Shown piece by piece: positions 41,525-50,082 of a stretch of DNA of 64,000 nucleotides. Source of the DNA: Pararhodobacter sp. SW119 (GTDB lineage Bacteria; Pseudomonadota; Alphaproteobacteria; Rhodobacterales; Rhodobacteraceae). The notes beneath the pieces were generated by a model. It made no database searches, was not told where the DNA came from, and was given only the letters and a program-made list of their open reading frames with translations. Position 1 is the first letter of the stretch, and every line of letters starts with the position of its first letter. Location: positions 62,001-126,000 of the forward strand of contig NZ_JADDJF010000008.1 in NCBI RefSeq assembly GCF_017811755.1, in the 5' to 3' direction. Made by a program: the position numbers and the translations under genes.

Positions 41525-42742
41525 TCAATTCACGGCGAACTTCAGGATCTTGATCGCCTTGAAATCGGTGACGTCGCCGCCCACGCGCTTGGTTGCGTAG
41601 AACAGCACATGCGGCTTGGCGCTGAACGGGTCGCGCAGAACCCGCAGGTCCGGCCGTTCGGCAACGGTGTAGCCGGCGGTGAAGTCGCCAAAGGCGATCG
41701 CATAGGCGTCCTCGGCAATGTCCGGCATGTCTTCGGCGACCAGCACCGGATAGCCCATCAGACGCGCGGGTTCGGCGGCTGCCAGACCATCGGACCACAG
41801 GAAGCGGCCGTCAGCGTCCTTCATCTTGCGCACGGCGCCCGCGGTTTTCGAGTTCATCACGAAGACCGCGTTGGCGCGATAGCCGGCTTCAAGCGCGTAG
41901 ACCAGATCGACGATGGCATCGGCGGAGTTCGTGCCGAGGAAATCGCCCGCCGCGCCCGTCGCCACGTACCCCAGCGACCCCCAATCCGCGAGGTTTTCGG
42001 GGACGATCGCATGGTCGAGGAAACCACGCGGCTTGTCGACGCCATCGCCGTGAATGAAGGCCGAGGCCTCGGCGCGGGCGAACTTCTGGGCGATCCGGTC
42101 GGCAAGCCAGCCCTCGACGTCGAAGGCGCTGTCTTCCAGCAGTCGCTGGCTGGCCTTGGGCATGGCCGAAAGCTCGTGCAGGCGGATCGAGATCCGGTCA
42201 AGGACCGGACTGGCGGTGTCGGCAACGGGGTCGCTTTCGCTGGCCCAACCCGAACCGATTTCGCTGTGATCGACCAGAACGTCGAAGCTGGACGCCTCGA
42301 CCTGGACGACATTCGCGATCGATCGGAGCGAGGAGGACGCGTAGAGCACCCCTCGAATCCGATCGGTGGTCTGCGGATCCACAAGGTAGCCCCCTTCGGA
42401 GTTGACGGACGTGTTCATCCCCTTGCCTTCGAGCACGAGGCCGCGCAGCGCGTCATCGTCGCCAGAGCGCAGGTAGGCGTCGAATGCCTTCAGATGCAGG
42501 TTCTGACAGCCATCGCCGGTCGACAGCGGGGGGCGTTGGGACTTGATCGAAAGTTTACGGTCCAGCATGGTGAGACGCTCGTCATGTTGTTGAAGATTGG
42601 TCTTGATTTCAGTTCGGAAGGATCTGATCTCGTTCACGAAACCATCCATTGCCGACTTCAGTCGACGCGCCTCGTCGCCAGGCTCGAGCGCGGTGTCCAT
42701 ATCCTGGCCGTAGCCCGGAACCTGTGGTGTCATGGCTGTCAT
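41525..42742 (-). CDS. g5: GTA g5: HK97-type major capsid protein
   Basis: A 405-residue HK97-fold capsid protein. An N-terminal helical delta domain (residues 1-110 with EIRSFRTEIKTNLQQHDERLTML) is expected to be removed on maturation. The mature part begins near NTSVNSEGGYLVDPQTTDRI. Family-typical segments are SEIGSGWASESDPVAD, LHELSAMPKASQRLLED and NAVFVMNSKTAGAVRKMKD. It is the main head protein of the GTA. An alternative ATG lies three codons in (MTPQV). Confidence 0.95.
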   Translation of the reverse strand: MTAMTPQVPGYGQDMDTALEPGDEARRLKSAMDGFVNEIRSFRTEIKTNLQQHDERLTMLDRKLSIKSQRPPLSTGDGCQNLHLKAFDAYLRSGDDDALRGLVLEGKGMNTSVNSEGGYLVDPQTTDRIRGVLYASSSLRSIANVVQVEASSFDVLVDHSEIGSGWASESDPVADTASPVLDRISIRLHELSAMPKASQRLLEDSAFDVEGWLADRIAQKFARAEASAFIHGDGVDKPRGFLDHAIVPENLADWGSLGYVATGAAGDFLGTNSADAIVDLVYALEAGYRANAVFVMNSKTAGAVRKMKDADGRFLWSDGLAAAEPARLMGYPVLVAEDMPDIAEDAYAIAFGDFTAGYTVAERPDLRVLRDPFSAKPHVLFYATKRVGGDVTDFKAIKILKFAVN

Positions 42743-42872
42743 CCTTGAGTGTTTGCGTCAGTCATTGAGCCGGATCCGCCCGGCCATAGGGTCGGGTCAT
42801 CCCTGTACCCGCCTGTCCCACGCCGGTCGAAACCGGCAGGCGTTGATTGGTCGCGCAGGCGACGCATGGGCT

Positions 42873-43418
42873 TCATTCCCGCATTGCTGCGCGCGCGGAG
42901 TCGATCCCCTGCGCCAGCACCGCCATTGCCGCCGCGATGTCGTCCGTCACGGAAGCGCCTTTTGCCGCCACCCGGGCGACCGAAAGCATGGGGAAGGTCA
43001 CCAGCGACACCTCCCAGAGTTCCAGTTCCAGCAGCCTGCGCCCGCCGCCCGGCGATTTCTCGGATCTGACCGTTCGATAACCGATCGACAGGCCATCGAC
43101 GGCGCCAGCCTCCATCAGCGCCGCGGCTTCTCGCGCGCGCGTCACTTCGGTCAGCAAGCGACCTTCGACCCAAAGGCCGCGCTCATCTTCGCGCACGGTG
43201 TCCCAGACGCCGATGGGCTGCGACGCGTCGTGCTGCCAGAGCATACGCACCCGCCCGCCCGCTGCCGCCAGCCGCGCAAGCGAGGCTGCATAGGCGCCCG
43301 GCACGACGGTGTCGCCGCCCTGATCGCGCGCCCCGAAGATCGAGGCGTAACCTGCGACCTTCGATCCATCGTGGATGCGAAGGGCCTCTTCAGGTCGGTT
43401 GAACTTGGTCTCCAACAT
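42873..43418 (-). CDS. g4: GTA g4: HK97-family prohead protease
   Basis: About 181 residues from the ATG at 43418 (METKF-like start MLETKFNRPEEALRI). It is a HK97-type serine protease: catalytic His in MLWQHDASQPIG, catalytic Ser in DGLSIGYRT, and the ELWEVSLVTFPML strand. It cleaves the capsid N-terminus during head maturation. The start was chosen over a frame to 43508 that overlaps g3.5. Spaced 130 bp from g5. Confidence 0.92.
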   Translation of the reverse strand: MLETKFNRPEEALRIHDGSKVAGYASIFGARDQGGDTVVPGAYAASLARLAAAGGRVRMLWQHDASQPIGVWDTVREDERGLWVEGRLLTEVTRAREAAALMEAGAVDGLSIGYRTVRSEKSPGGGRRLLELELWEVSLVTFPMLSVARVAAKGASVTDDIAAAMAVLAQGIDSARAAMRE

Positions 43419-43432
43419 CAAGGACGCCTCTC

Positions 43433-43678
43433 TCACAAACGGGTCGCCAGCAAAGCCAGCGCGCCATGCATCAGAACCCCGGCCGCGACCCCGTAGACCG
43501 CCAGCCACAGTCGCTTTTCCAGCCGTTCGATCATCGTCTCGATCCGGTTCAGGCGGTATTCTAGCCCTGCGCGCCGTTCTTCCTCGACACGCTCCTGGGC
43601 GTCGATCCGGGCCTGCGCGAGGTCGAAGCTGTCATAGAGAAAGCGGGACCCACCCACCGTGCGCCGCGCGACGTTCAT
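43433..43678 (-). CDS. g3.5: GTA g3.5: small protein with coiled coil and C-terminal membrane helix
   Basis: 81 residues from the ATG at 43678 (MNVARRTVGGSRFLYDSFD). A charged helical middle (about 20-55, AQARIDAQERVEEERRAGLEYRLNRIETMIERL) is probably a coiled coil. A strong C-terminal hydrophobic helix follows (WLAVYGVAAGVLMHGALALL). Its place between portal and protease identifies it as g3.5. Role unknown. It overlaps the portal stop by 4 bp. Confidence 0.75.
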   Translation of the reverse strand: MNVARRTVGGSRFLYDSFDLAQARIDAQERVEEERRAGLEYRLNRIETMIERLEKRLWLAVYGVAAGVLMHGALALLATRL

Positions 43679-44877
43679 GTATCCTCCGCCAGCCGGGGGA
43701 GGCCCAGAAGCACGCGCTTCTCGGCATCGCTCAGAAAACTTGCCTCGCTCACCCGACGCCACTGCTGCTCGCGCTCGGCCGACAGCGCAGGAACCTGGTC
43801 GAGGTCCGGCTTGAGTTCGACCGCCGCGCCGACATGGCCCGAAAGCCAGTGTCCCAGCGCCGCCGTGACTTTCGCCGCCAGGGGCAGCACCGTAAGCCGG
43901 TAGAAGGCGCGATTGGCCTCCTGATAGTTTGCGTAGGTCGCGTCGCCGGGAATACCCATCAGCATCGGCGGCACGCCGAAAGCGATGGCGATTTCGCGCG
44001 CCGCGGCTTCCTTGGTCTTGTGAAACTCCATGTCCGAGGGGCTGAATCCCATCGGTTTCCAGTCCAGCCCCCCTTCCAGCAACATCGGACGCCCGGCGTT
44101 GCGTGCGCCCATATGGTGGTGTTCCATCTCCGATTGCAGGCGCTCGAACTGCTCGTTCGACATCTTGGCCTGCCCGTCGGCGCCCTTGTAGATGATTGCT
44201 CCGGAAGGGCGCGCGGCGTTGTCCAGAAGCGCCTTCGACCAGCGCGAGGCCGCATTGTGCACATCGATCGCCGTGGCGGCCGCTTCCAATGGCGAAAGAC
44301 CGTAGTGATCGTCGGTCGGATGGTAGGCGCGGATATGGCAGACCGGCATCTCGGCGGGTTCGGCGCCCATGAGGAATCGATGCTTGCGTCCACTCACGCT
44401 GTAATCATAGGCCTGCGGCCAGCCATCCGGCCCCGGCACCACGCTCATCCGATCGGAACGCAGTACATGCAGTTCCGACGGCATGCCGCCAGCGGGGGCC
44501 ACGGCCTCGACATAGGCGTTACCGGAAAGCAGAAGTTGGGCGTAGATCGCCTCAAGAAACTCGGCTTTTCCCTGTATCGGATTCGGGCGGCGCATCAGTG
44601 ACAGCAGGGGATGCTGTTCATACCGCCGCTCGGCATCCTGCAGGATCAGCGGCAAGGCGGCAGCCGCTTCGGTGATCATGCGGACCACGCGAAACCCCAT
44701 CGGATTTCGCTGGAAGCCCACGCGCGTCAGCGACCCGGTATCTCGCGCCGTCCAGTTGACCCTGGTCGCTGCCTGAATCGCGGCGATCTTGCCGACCGGC
44801 CCCGCAGTCAACGGCCCCACGGCCGAGGCCTTGGCCTCGGGCACCGTGTCCGCCGACTTTCGAAAGAAATCGAACAT
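43675..44877 (-). CDS. g3: GTA g3: portal protein
   Basis: A 400-residue HK97-type portal protein (AIQAATRVNWTARDTGSLTRVG; ASRWSKALLDNAARPSGAI; GVPPMLMGIPGDATYANYQEANRAFYRLTVLPL). It forms the dodecameric DNA gate at one head vertex. The ATG at 44877 starts MFDFFRKSADTV; the longer frame to 45156 is rejected because it runs into the GNAT gene on the other strand. It is separated from g2 by an 832-bp insertion. Confidence 0.94.
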   Translation of the reverse strand: MFDFFRKSADTVPEAKASAVGPLTAGPVGKIAAIQAATRVNWTARDTGSLTRVGFQRNPMGFRVVRMITEAAAALPLILQDAERRYEQHPLLSLMRRPNPIQGKAEFLEAIYAQLLLSGNAYVEAVAPAGGMPSELHVLRSDRMSVVPGPDGWPQAYDYSVSGRKHRFLMGAEPAEMPVCHIRAYHPTDDHYGLSPLEAAATAIDVHNAASRWSKALLDNAARPSGAIIYKGADGQAKMSNEQFERLQSEMEHHHMGARNAGRPMLLEGGLDWKPMGFSPSDMEFHKTKEAAAREIAIAFGVPPMLMGIPGDATYANYQEANRAFYRLTVLPLAAKVTAALGHWLSGHVGAAVELKPDLDQVPALSAEREQQWRRVSEASFLSDAEKRVLLGLPRLAEDT

Positions 44878-45142
44878 GCGAAACCTCTTCGTCTTTCGCC
44901 CGAGCCGAGCAGTCGGCAAGCGGACGGTGGCTTGGGGGCAGGCGTGATACGCTCGGCGCCACCTGGGCTTGGTCTGTGTTTTCGACGAGATTCCTGAAGA
45001 TGGCGAAAGGCGAGCGTACGCTGCCCCCGCAACGCGGTAGTCGAATGCGCTAGGGCCGGCAGATTGCTGTAGCTCCGTGAAAATGGCACAGGCGATCAGC
45101 CGCCACGTTGACGGGAAGAGAGCATCAAGGATTCTGACGCAC

Positions 45143-45640
45143 GTGAAGATTCGCAACGAAACCCCGGCCGACGCCGATCAGATTCGACGCATCACCGAGG
45201 ATGCGTTCGCCGGTTCAGCGCACAGTTCAGGCACCGAAAGCGCGATCATCGACGCGCTCCGTCGCGAAGGGTCACTCACCCTGTCGCTGCTGGCTGAGGA
45301 AGGCGACGAAATCGTTGGCCATGTCGCGTTTTCGCCCGTGCTTGTCGGCGGGCGCGAAGTGGCCTGGTTCGGCCTCGGCCCGGTGTCGGTGCGGCCCGAC
45401 CGACAGCACGAGGGCATCGGTGGCACCCTGATCTGCGAGGGATTGTCGCGTCTACATGCGCAAGGTGCCCGGGGATGTGTGGTTCTCGGCGATCCGGGGT
45501 ACTATCATCGCTTCGGCTTCATGACCGATGCGAAACTTCGGTTTCCAGGGGTCCCAGCCGAGTATTTCATGTGCCTGGCTTTCTCCGATCCGATCCCGAC
45601 AGGGGTCGTCAGCTACCACAGCGCATTCGGTGCGTCCTGA
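45143..45640 (+). CDS. GNAT-family N-acetyltransferase (YhbS-like), inserted in the GTA cluster
   Basis: A 165-residue GNAT protein of the YhbS type. It starts with GTG at 45143 (VKIRNETPADADQIRRITEDAFAGS). The acetyl-CoA-binding motif is visible: FGLGPVSVRPDRQHEGIGGTLICEGLSRL. The family end YYHRFGFMTDAKLRFPGVPAEYFMCL follows. It is on the plus strand between the terminase and portal genes, which are on the minus strand. Substrate unknown. A frame from ATG 45077 adds 22 residues not typical of the family. Its position interrupts an otherwise continuous GTA operon. Confidence 0.87.
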   Translation: MKIRNETPADADQIRRITEDAFAGSAHSSGTESAIIDALRREGSLTLSLLAEEGDEIVGHVAFSPVLVGGREVAWFGLGPVSVRPDRQHEGIGGTLICEGLSRLHAQGARGCVVLGDPGYYHRFGFMTDAKLRFPGVPAEYFMCLAFSDPIPTGVVSYHSAFGAS

Positions 45641-45709
45641 CAGACGCTCGACACGGGCCAGGAGAGCGCTCGAAAAAGGCTGTCGGAAGAGGTTGCCTTC
45701 TTCCCACCC

Positions 45710-47107
45710 TCAGAGCGTGCGCACCCGCGGATCACGCCAGCGTGAGGCGGGTTCAATAATTAACTCGTGCAGCGCCCAGACCAATGCATCGACACGATCG
45801 GGGCTGCCCGGCCCGCAAAACCCCTGCGCCGTCATTAGCGCCATCTGTTCCTCCAGCAAGGACAGACCGGGCATGTGCTTCACGCGGCGCTGTTCATAAA
45901 GCGCGGCCACAGGCTCTGCGCGCGCAGCCTTGCCAATCGTTGCGCGCACGGCGCGGTAGGGAACCAGCGGATCGACCTGCCGCAGGACACCCGCGATCAG
46001 GTCACCGCCCTGATTGACTTCGGCCACAACACGATCGGCGCCGTGTCGCGCCTTCGCCGCGAGCGCGGCCTCCGCCCATTCCGACGGCGAGACGGCGGCA
46101 ACGCTAGCATCCTCGATCACATATGCGCGCCAGTCCTTGACCGGGCCTTCGGTCATCGCCCCCACGACCAGGATGCCACAAACGTCCGATTTCGCGTGCC
46201 CGGTCACCGAGGGGTCGATGGCGACTACGATGCGGGACAAAGCGGGCAGTTCACGCACGCGCGCCGCCTCGATCAGGGCGCTTGGAAACAGAGTGCCCTC
46301 GGCATCCTCCAGCAGGACGCCTTCCAGTTCCTGGCGGCCCAGCCGGGTCGCACCGTAACGCTGTTGCATTTCCTCAAGGAAAGACGCCGCCAGCCACGCC
46401 TTGTTGGCGCTGGTCGGGGCATGGGTGGATACCGTGCTGGGCAAGCCGAGGATTCGCTTCAGCGTGGGTTGCGCCCGCGGTGTGGTGGTGACGATCTGCT
46501 GCGGGTGATCGCCCAGTCGCAACGCGAACTGCAGCATGTCCCAAGCCTCTTCCGCCTTTTTCCACTTGGCCAGTTCGTCGGCCCAGGCTGCGTCGAATTG
46601 CGGGCCGCGCAGCGCCTCGGGCTCGGTCGCCGAGAAGGCCTGTGCGGTGGCCCCGTTCGGCCAGACCAGTCGGCGCTTCGACGCCTCCCACTCCGGGCGG
46701 CGGTCGGGGGGCGAGCAGGCCATGATGCCACTGTCGCCAAAGATCATCACGTCCCGCACCTGGTCGTAGGTCTCGCCCACCAGGGCCACACGGTTGGCGC
46801 GGCCCGGATCGCCGGGGCGGCCGCCTTCAACCTGCGCACGCACCCATTCGGAACCGGCACGGGTTTTCCCCGCGCCACGCCCGCCGATACAGACCCAGGT
46901 CCGCCATGCCCCGCCCGAGGCCGTGGCCTCGGGCGGCAACTGATGCGGCAATGCCCAGAACTCGAAAAGCCAGGGCAATGCCATCAGCGCCTGATCGCTC
47001 AGGTCATTCAGGAACGCTTCCTGCACCGGCGCTGGTGCGCAAGCGATCCATTCGGCGTCGGATTTCGGCGCGTGCGGCGCCGAGGTCGAGTTCGCCAATC
47101 CCGGCAT
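45710..47107 (-). CDS. g2: GTA g2: terminase large subunit
   Basis: About 465 residues. The ATPase domain has Walker A GGRGAGKTR (residues near 74-82), Walker B-like DAAWADELAKWKKAEE, and the nuclease domain opens with VVAIDPSVTG. The sequence EALMALPWLFEFWALPHQ is typical of RcGTA-like terminases. It packages about headful host DNA fragments. The start is uncertain: the ATG at 47107 (MPGLANST) overlaps g1 by 104 bp, yet the conserved part clearly begins before the next ATG at 46984, so a start in that overlap is required. Confidence 0.93.
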   Translation of the reverse strand: MPGLANSTSAPHAPKSDAEWIACAPAPVQEAFLNDLSDQALMALPWLFEFWALPHQLPPEATASGGAWRTWVCIGGRGAGKTRAGSEWVRAQVEGGRPGDPGRANRVALVGETYDQVRDVMIFGDSGIMACSPPDRRPEWEASKRRLVWPNGATAQAFSATEPEALRGPQFDAAWADELAKWKKAEEAWDMLQFALRLGDHPQQIVTTTPRAQPTLKRILGLPSTVSTHAPTSANKAWLAASFLEEMQQRYGATRLGRQELEGVLLEDAEGTLFPSALIEAARVRELPALSRIVVAIDPSVTGHAKSDVCGILVVGAMTEGPVKDWRAYVIEDASVAAVSPSEWAEAALAAKARHGADRVVAEVNQGGDLIAGVLRQVDPLVPYRAVRATIGKAARAEPVAALYEQRRVKHMPGLSLLEEQMALMTAQGFCGPGSPDRVDALVWALHELIIEPASRWRDPRVRTL

Positions 47108-47366
47108 CGTCGAGTTCCCCTTTGAGATATTTGTAGAACTTGCCCCTGTCATTGACCGCGAGTGTGCCAAGTTTGGTAAACTCATCGAGCGCCACCTTTG
47201 CCTGTGGGAAATTCTGATGCTCCCCAGCTTCCAGTTCCGCCTGCAGGGTGGCAAACCTGTCGGCGGCCTTGGTTAGCGTTTCGATCATGAAGCGCGCGAT
47301 ATTGCGCTCTCTCGCCTGTTCCAGTTCGAGCTCGTTCTTGTTTATCGTTGTCGTTTCTTGTTTCAT
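47004..47366 (-). CDS. g1: GTA g1: terminase small subunit
   Basis: A 120-residue protein, largely helical (LELEQARERNIARFMIETLTKAADRFATLQAELEAG). It fits the RcGTA gp1 small terminase that helps the large subunit package DNA without sequence preference. It is the first structural gene of the cluster. The ATG at 47366 follows an A/T-rich stretch and a weak purine site. Its 3' end overlaps g2. Confidence 0.85.
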   Translation of the reverse strand: MKQETTTINKNELELEQARERNIARFMIETLTKAADRFATLQAELEAGEHQNFPQAKVALDEFTKLGTLAVNDRGKFYKYLKGELDDAGIGELDLGAARAEIRRRMDRLRTSAGAGSVPE

Positions 47367-47408
47367 TTTTTTTGCCCGTTCTCATGCTGCTCCGCACGAG
47401 CGAAAAGA

Positions 47409-47443
47409 AAAAGCGGCCCGGGGGCGTACCCCGTGCCGCTTTT
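47409..47443 (-). terminator. Intrinsic terminator between mltG and g1
   Basis: AAAAGCGGC (47409-47417) pairs with GCCGCTTTT (47435-47443), and an inner CGGGG/CCCCG stem extends it. In the minus direction a T-rich run follows. It ends the fabF-mltG transcript and lies only 43 bp upstream of g1, downstream of a promoter-like sequence. Confidence 0.75.
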
Positions 47444-47466
47444 GCAATTCTTCCAGCTTGCCCGAA

Positions 47467-47502
47467 TGTCTACATCAAGGCGTACGCAAAGTCAATTTGA
47501 CT
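47467..47502 (-). promoter_or_regulatory. Promoter candidate with overlapping palindrome upstream of the GTA cluster
   Basis: On the minus strand TTGACT (47495-47490) and TAGACA (47472-47467) are 17 bp apart. The -35 box is one arm of the inverted repeat AGTCAATTTGACT (47490-47502). Predicted start near 47460, about 20 bp before the terminator at 47443. Two TCTGCCA repeats (47535-47541, 47545-47551) lie further upstream. Confidence 0.5.
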
Positions 47503-47566
47503 CCGCCGTGATCCCGCCGGGAAAAAGCCTAAAATCTGCCACATTCTGCCAAGGTCGCAGCGCAAC

Positions 47567-48721
47567 TCATTGACTTCGCTGCTGCGCTTCGATCTCGCGC
47601 CAGCGGGCCACGTTGCTGTTGTGGTCGGCCAGGTTGGTCGCGAACGCATGTCCCCCGGTCCCATCCGCGACGAAATAGAGGTAAGGCGTCTCATCCGGGT
47701 TCAGAGTCGCCTCGATCGCCGCACGGCCGGGATTTGCGATCGGCGTGGGCGGCAATCCGTCGATCTGATAGGTGTTGTAGGGCGTGCGCGCATCCAGTTC
47801 GGACCGCCGCAATCCCCTGCCCAGAACGCCCTCGCCCTGCGTGATCCCGTAGATCACTGTCGGGTCCGTCTGCAGGCGCATCGGAACGCGCAGTCGGTTG
47901 ACGAAGACACTGGCCACCTGCGGGCGCTCCTGCGGCTGGCCAGTCTCCTTCTCGACGATGGAGGCCAGGATCAGCGCCTCTTCCGGGCTGTCGAGCGGCA
48001 GTCCCTCAGCGCGATTTTCCCATGCCGCGGAGAGGATCGCGCTTTGCCGGGCCTGCATCTCGTCGATCAAGGTGGCGCGATCGGCGCCCGGACGGACCTC
48101 GTAGCTTTCCGTCGCCAGCGATCCCTCCGCCGGCACCTCGGGCAATTCCCCTTCCAGGAACGGGGCATTGGTCAACGCAAACCAGACCTGCCAGCTTGTC
48201 ACCCCTTCCGCCAGGGTCACGCGAAAACGCGTGTCGGCCTGCTCCAGAACGGCGTCGAACTCTTCCGGCCGGTCCTCCGAATCGACGGGCATCAGCGCCA
48301 CCTCGGCAAACCGGCCGGTTGCCGTGTCCAGATCGCGGACCAGCAGTTCGGCGCGCGTCACGCCGACGCGCAGCACCACCTCCGTCCCGCAGGTGGACGC
48401 CCCCCCGCGTGTCACGATGTCCAGAATCTGGTCCATCGAGACGCCGGGTTCGATCAGATAGGAGCCGAACCGCAGTCGATCATCGCGTTCGGTGTACTGG
48501 GCACCGATGCGGAACAGGATGCCGCTCGAGATCGCCTCCTGCGCCTCCAGTTGCCGGGTGACCGCGCGCAGATTCGCCCCCTGTTCGACCCGCAGGCAGA
48601 TCGCCTGCTCCAGCGGGCCTTCGGCGTGGAAGCTGCGCTGACCCATCGCCAGCACGCCGCCGAGGACCACGAAACCGACGATCAGCAGCGTCAGCGCGTT
48701 TGCCGCAATGTGCTTCCACAT
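47567..48721 (-). CDS. mltG: Endolytic transglycosylase MltG
   Basis: MltG cuts nascent peptidoglycan strands at the inner membrane and so sets glycan length. The 384-residue protein has one N-terminal membrane helix (about 7-27), a LysM-like part (LRFGSYLIEPGVSMDQIL), and the YceG-like catalytic domain. The catalytic Glu sits in ASIVEKETG, with the typical LRVPMRLQTDPTVIYG and YNTYQIDGLPPTPIANPG. It overlaps the fabF stop by 1 bp. It directly precedes the GTA leader region. Confidence 0.93.
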   Translation of the reverse strand: MWKHIAANALTLLIVGFVVLGGVLAMGQRSFHAEGPLEQAICLRVEQGANLRAVTRQLEAQEAISSGILFRIGAQYTERDDRLRFGSYLIEPGVSMDQILDIVTRGGASTCGTEVVLRVGVTRAELLVRDLDTATGRFAEVALMPVDSEDRPEEFDAVLEQADTRFRVTLAEGVTSWQVWFALTNAPFLEGELPEVPAEGSLATESYEVRPGADRATLIDEMQARQSAILSAAWENRAEGLPLDSPEEALILASIVEKETGQPQERPQVASVFVNRLRVPMRLQTDPTVIYGITQGEGVLGRGLRRSELDARTPYNTYQIDGLPPTPIANPGRAAIEATLNPDETPYLYFVADGTGGHAFATNLADHNSNVARWREIEAQQRSQ

Positions 48722-49983
48722 CAGTCGCGGACCCGCCCCATGATCAGGCTGGCATTGGTCCCGCCGAAGCCGAAGGAATTGGACAGCACGACATCGATTT
48801 TCCGTTGGCGGGCTTCATGCGGGGCCAGATCCATCGCGCTTTGCACCGCGGGATTGTCCAGGTTGATCGTCGGTGGCGCCTTCTGGTCGCGGATTGCCAG
48901 AATGCAGAAGATGGCCTCGACGGCACCTGCCGCGCCCAACAGGTGTCCGATGGAGGACTTGGTCGAACTCATCGTCGTCGCGGCGGCCGCGTCGCCCAGA
49001 AGCCGCTCGACCGCGCCCAGTTCGATCGTGTCGGCCATGGTCGAGGTGCCGTGCGCGTTGATGTAGTCGATCCCAGAGGGCTCGAGTCCGGCGCGCTTCA
49101 ACGCCGCCGCCATCGAGCGGTACCCGCCATCGCCGTCCTCGCTGGGGGCGGTGATGTGATAGGCATCGCCCGAAAGTCCGTAGCCAAGCACCTCGGCATG
49201 GATCTTCGCGCCCCTTGCGCGCGCATGCTCCAACTCCTCCAGCACGACGACGCCCGCGCCCTCGCCCATGACGAACCCATCGCGATCCGCGTCGTAGGGG
49301 CGGCTCGCAGCCTTGGGGTCGTTCCCGCGTTTGGTCGAAAGCGCCTTGCAGGCGTTGAAACCCGCGATCCCGATCTCGCTGATCGGGCTTTCCGCGCCGC
49401 CCGCCACCATCACGTCGGCATCGCCGAATGCAATCAGCCGCGCCGCGTCGCCAATGGCATGCGCGCCGGTGGAACAGGCGGTCACGACCGCGTGGTTCGG
49501 CCCCTTGAAGCCGTAGCGGATGCTCACCTGGCCCGAGATCAGGTTGATGAGCGCGCCGGGGATGAAAAAAGGCGAGACCCGCTTCGGCCCGCGCTCCTTG
49601 ATCAGCACCGCGGTTTCCGCAATCGTGCTCAGGCCGCCGATGCCCGATCCGATCATCACCCCGGTGCGCAGCAGGCTTTCCTCGTCCTCCGGCGTCCAGC
49701 CCGCATCCTCGACCGCCTGTTGCGCGGCGGCCATGCCGTAGAGGATGAAGTCGTCGACCTTCCGCTGTTCCTTGGGCGCCATCCAGTCGTCGGGGTTGAA
49801 TGTCCCGTCCGCCCCATCGCCGCGTGGTATTTCGCAGGCATAGGTCGTTGTCAGATGGCTCGGATCGAAGCGCGTGATCGGCCCCGCGCCCGACTTGCCG
49901 GCCAGCAGGCGCGTCCATGTCGCCTCGACCCCGCAGCCCAGCGGCGTGACCATTCCCAATCCGGTGACGACAACTCGGCGCAT
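48721..49983 (-). CDS. fabF: Beta-ketoacyl-ACP synthase II
   Basis: FabF condenses malonyl-ACP with the growing acyl-ACP in fatty acid elongation. The 420-residue protein has the catalytic Cys170 in VTACSTGAHAIG and the two His in INAHGTSTM and SIGHLLGAAGAVEA. ATG at 49983 with a clear GGAGG ribosome binding site. It is on the minus strand with mltG, whereas fabG-acpP are 1.4 kb away on the plus strand, so the usual fabG-acpP-fabF order is broken. Confidence 0.95.
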   Translation of the reverse strand: MRRVVVTGLGMVTPLGCGVEATWTRLLAGKSGAGPITRFDPSHLTTTYACEIPRGDGADGTFNPDDWMAPKEQRKVDDFILYGMAAAQQAVEDAGWTPEDEESLLRTGVMIGSGIGGLSTIAETAVLIKERGPKRVSPFFIPGALINLISGQVSIRYGFKGPNHAVVTACSTGAHAIGDAARLIAFGDADVMVAGGAESPISEIGIAGFNACKALSTKRGNDPKAASRPYDADRDGFVMGEGAGVVVLEELEHARARGAKIHAEVLGYGLSGDAYHITAPSEDGDGGYRSMAAALKRAGLEPSGIDYINAHGTSTMADTIELGAVERLLGDAAAATTMSSTKSSIGHLLGAAGAVEAIFCILAIRDQKAPPTINLDNPAVQSAMDLAPHEARQRKIDVVLSNSFGFGGTNASLIMGRVRD

Positions 49984-50082
49984 TTTGACCTCCGATCGCA
50001 GTTCCGTTTGCTGATACACACACTTTCCGCGCGCGAAAAGCCCGCGCTCGCCATTCGGGCGAGTGCCCGCCCGAAGCCAATG

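Noticed and set aside
45077-45142. Upstream ATG start for the GNAT protein
   Set aside because: Adds 22 residues not seen in YhbS-like proteins; GTG at 45143 gives the family-typical N-terminus.
32528-47366. Ordinary prophage
   Set aside because: No integrase, repressor, attachment sites or replication genes; gene order is exactly that of Rhodobacter-type GTA.
50023-50040. CTTTCCGCGCGCGAAAAG near fabF as a repeat-family member
   Set aside because: Only approximate palindrome with a different centre; more likely a weak 3' hairpin of the glycerate kinase transcript.
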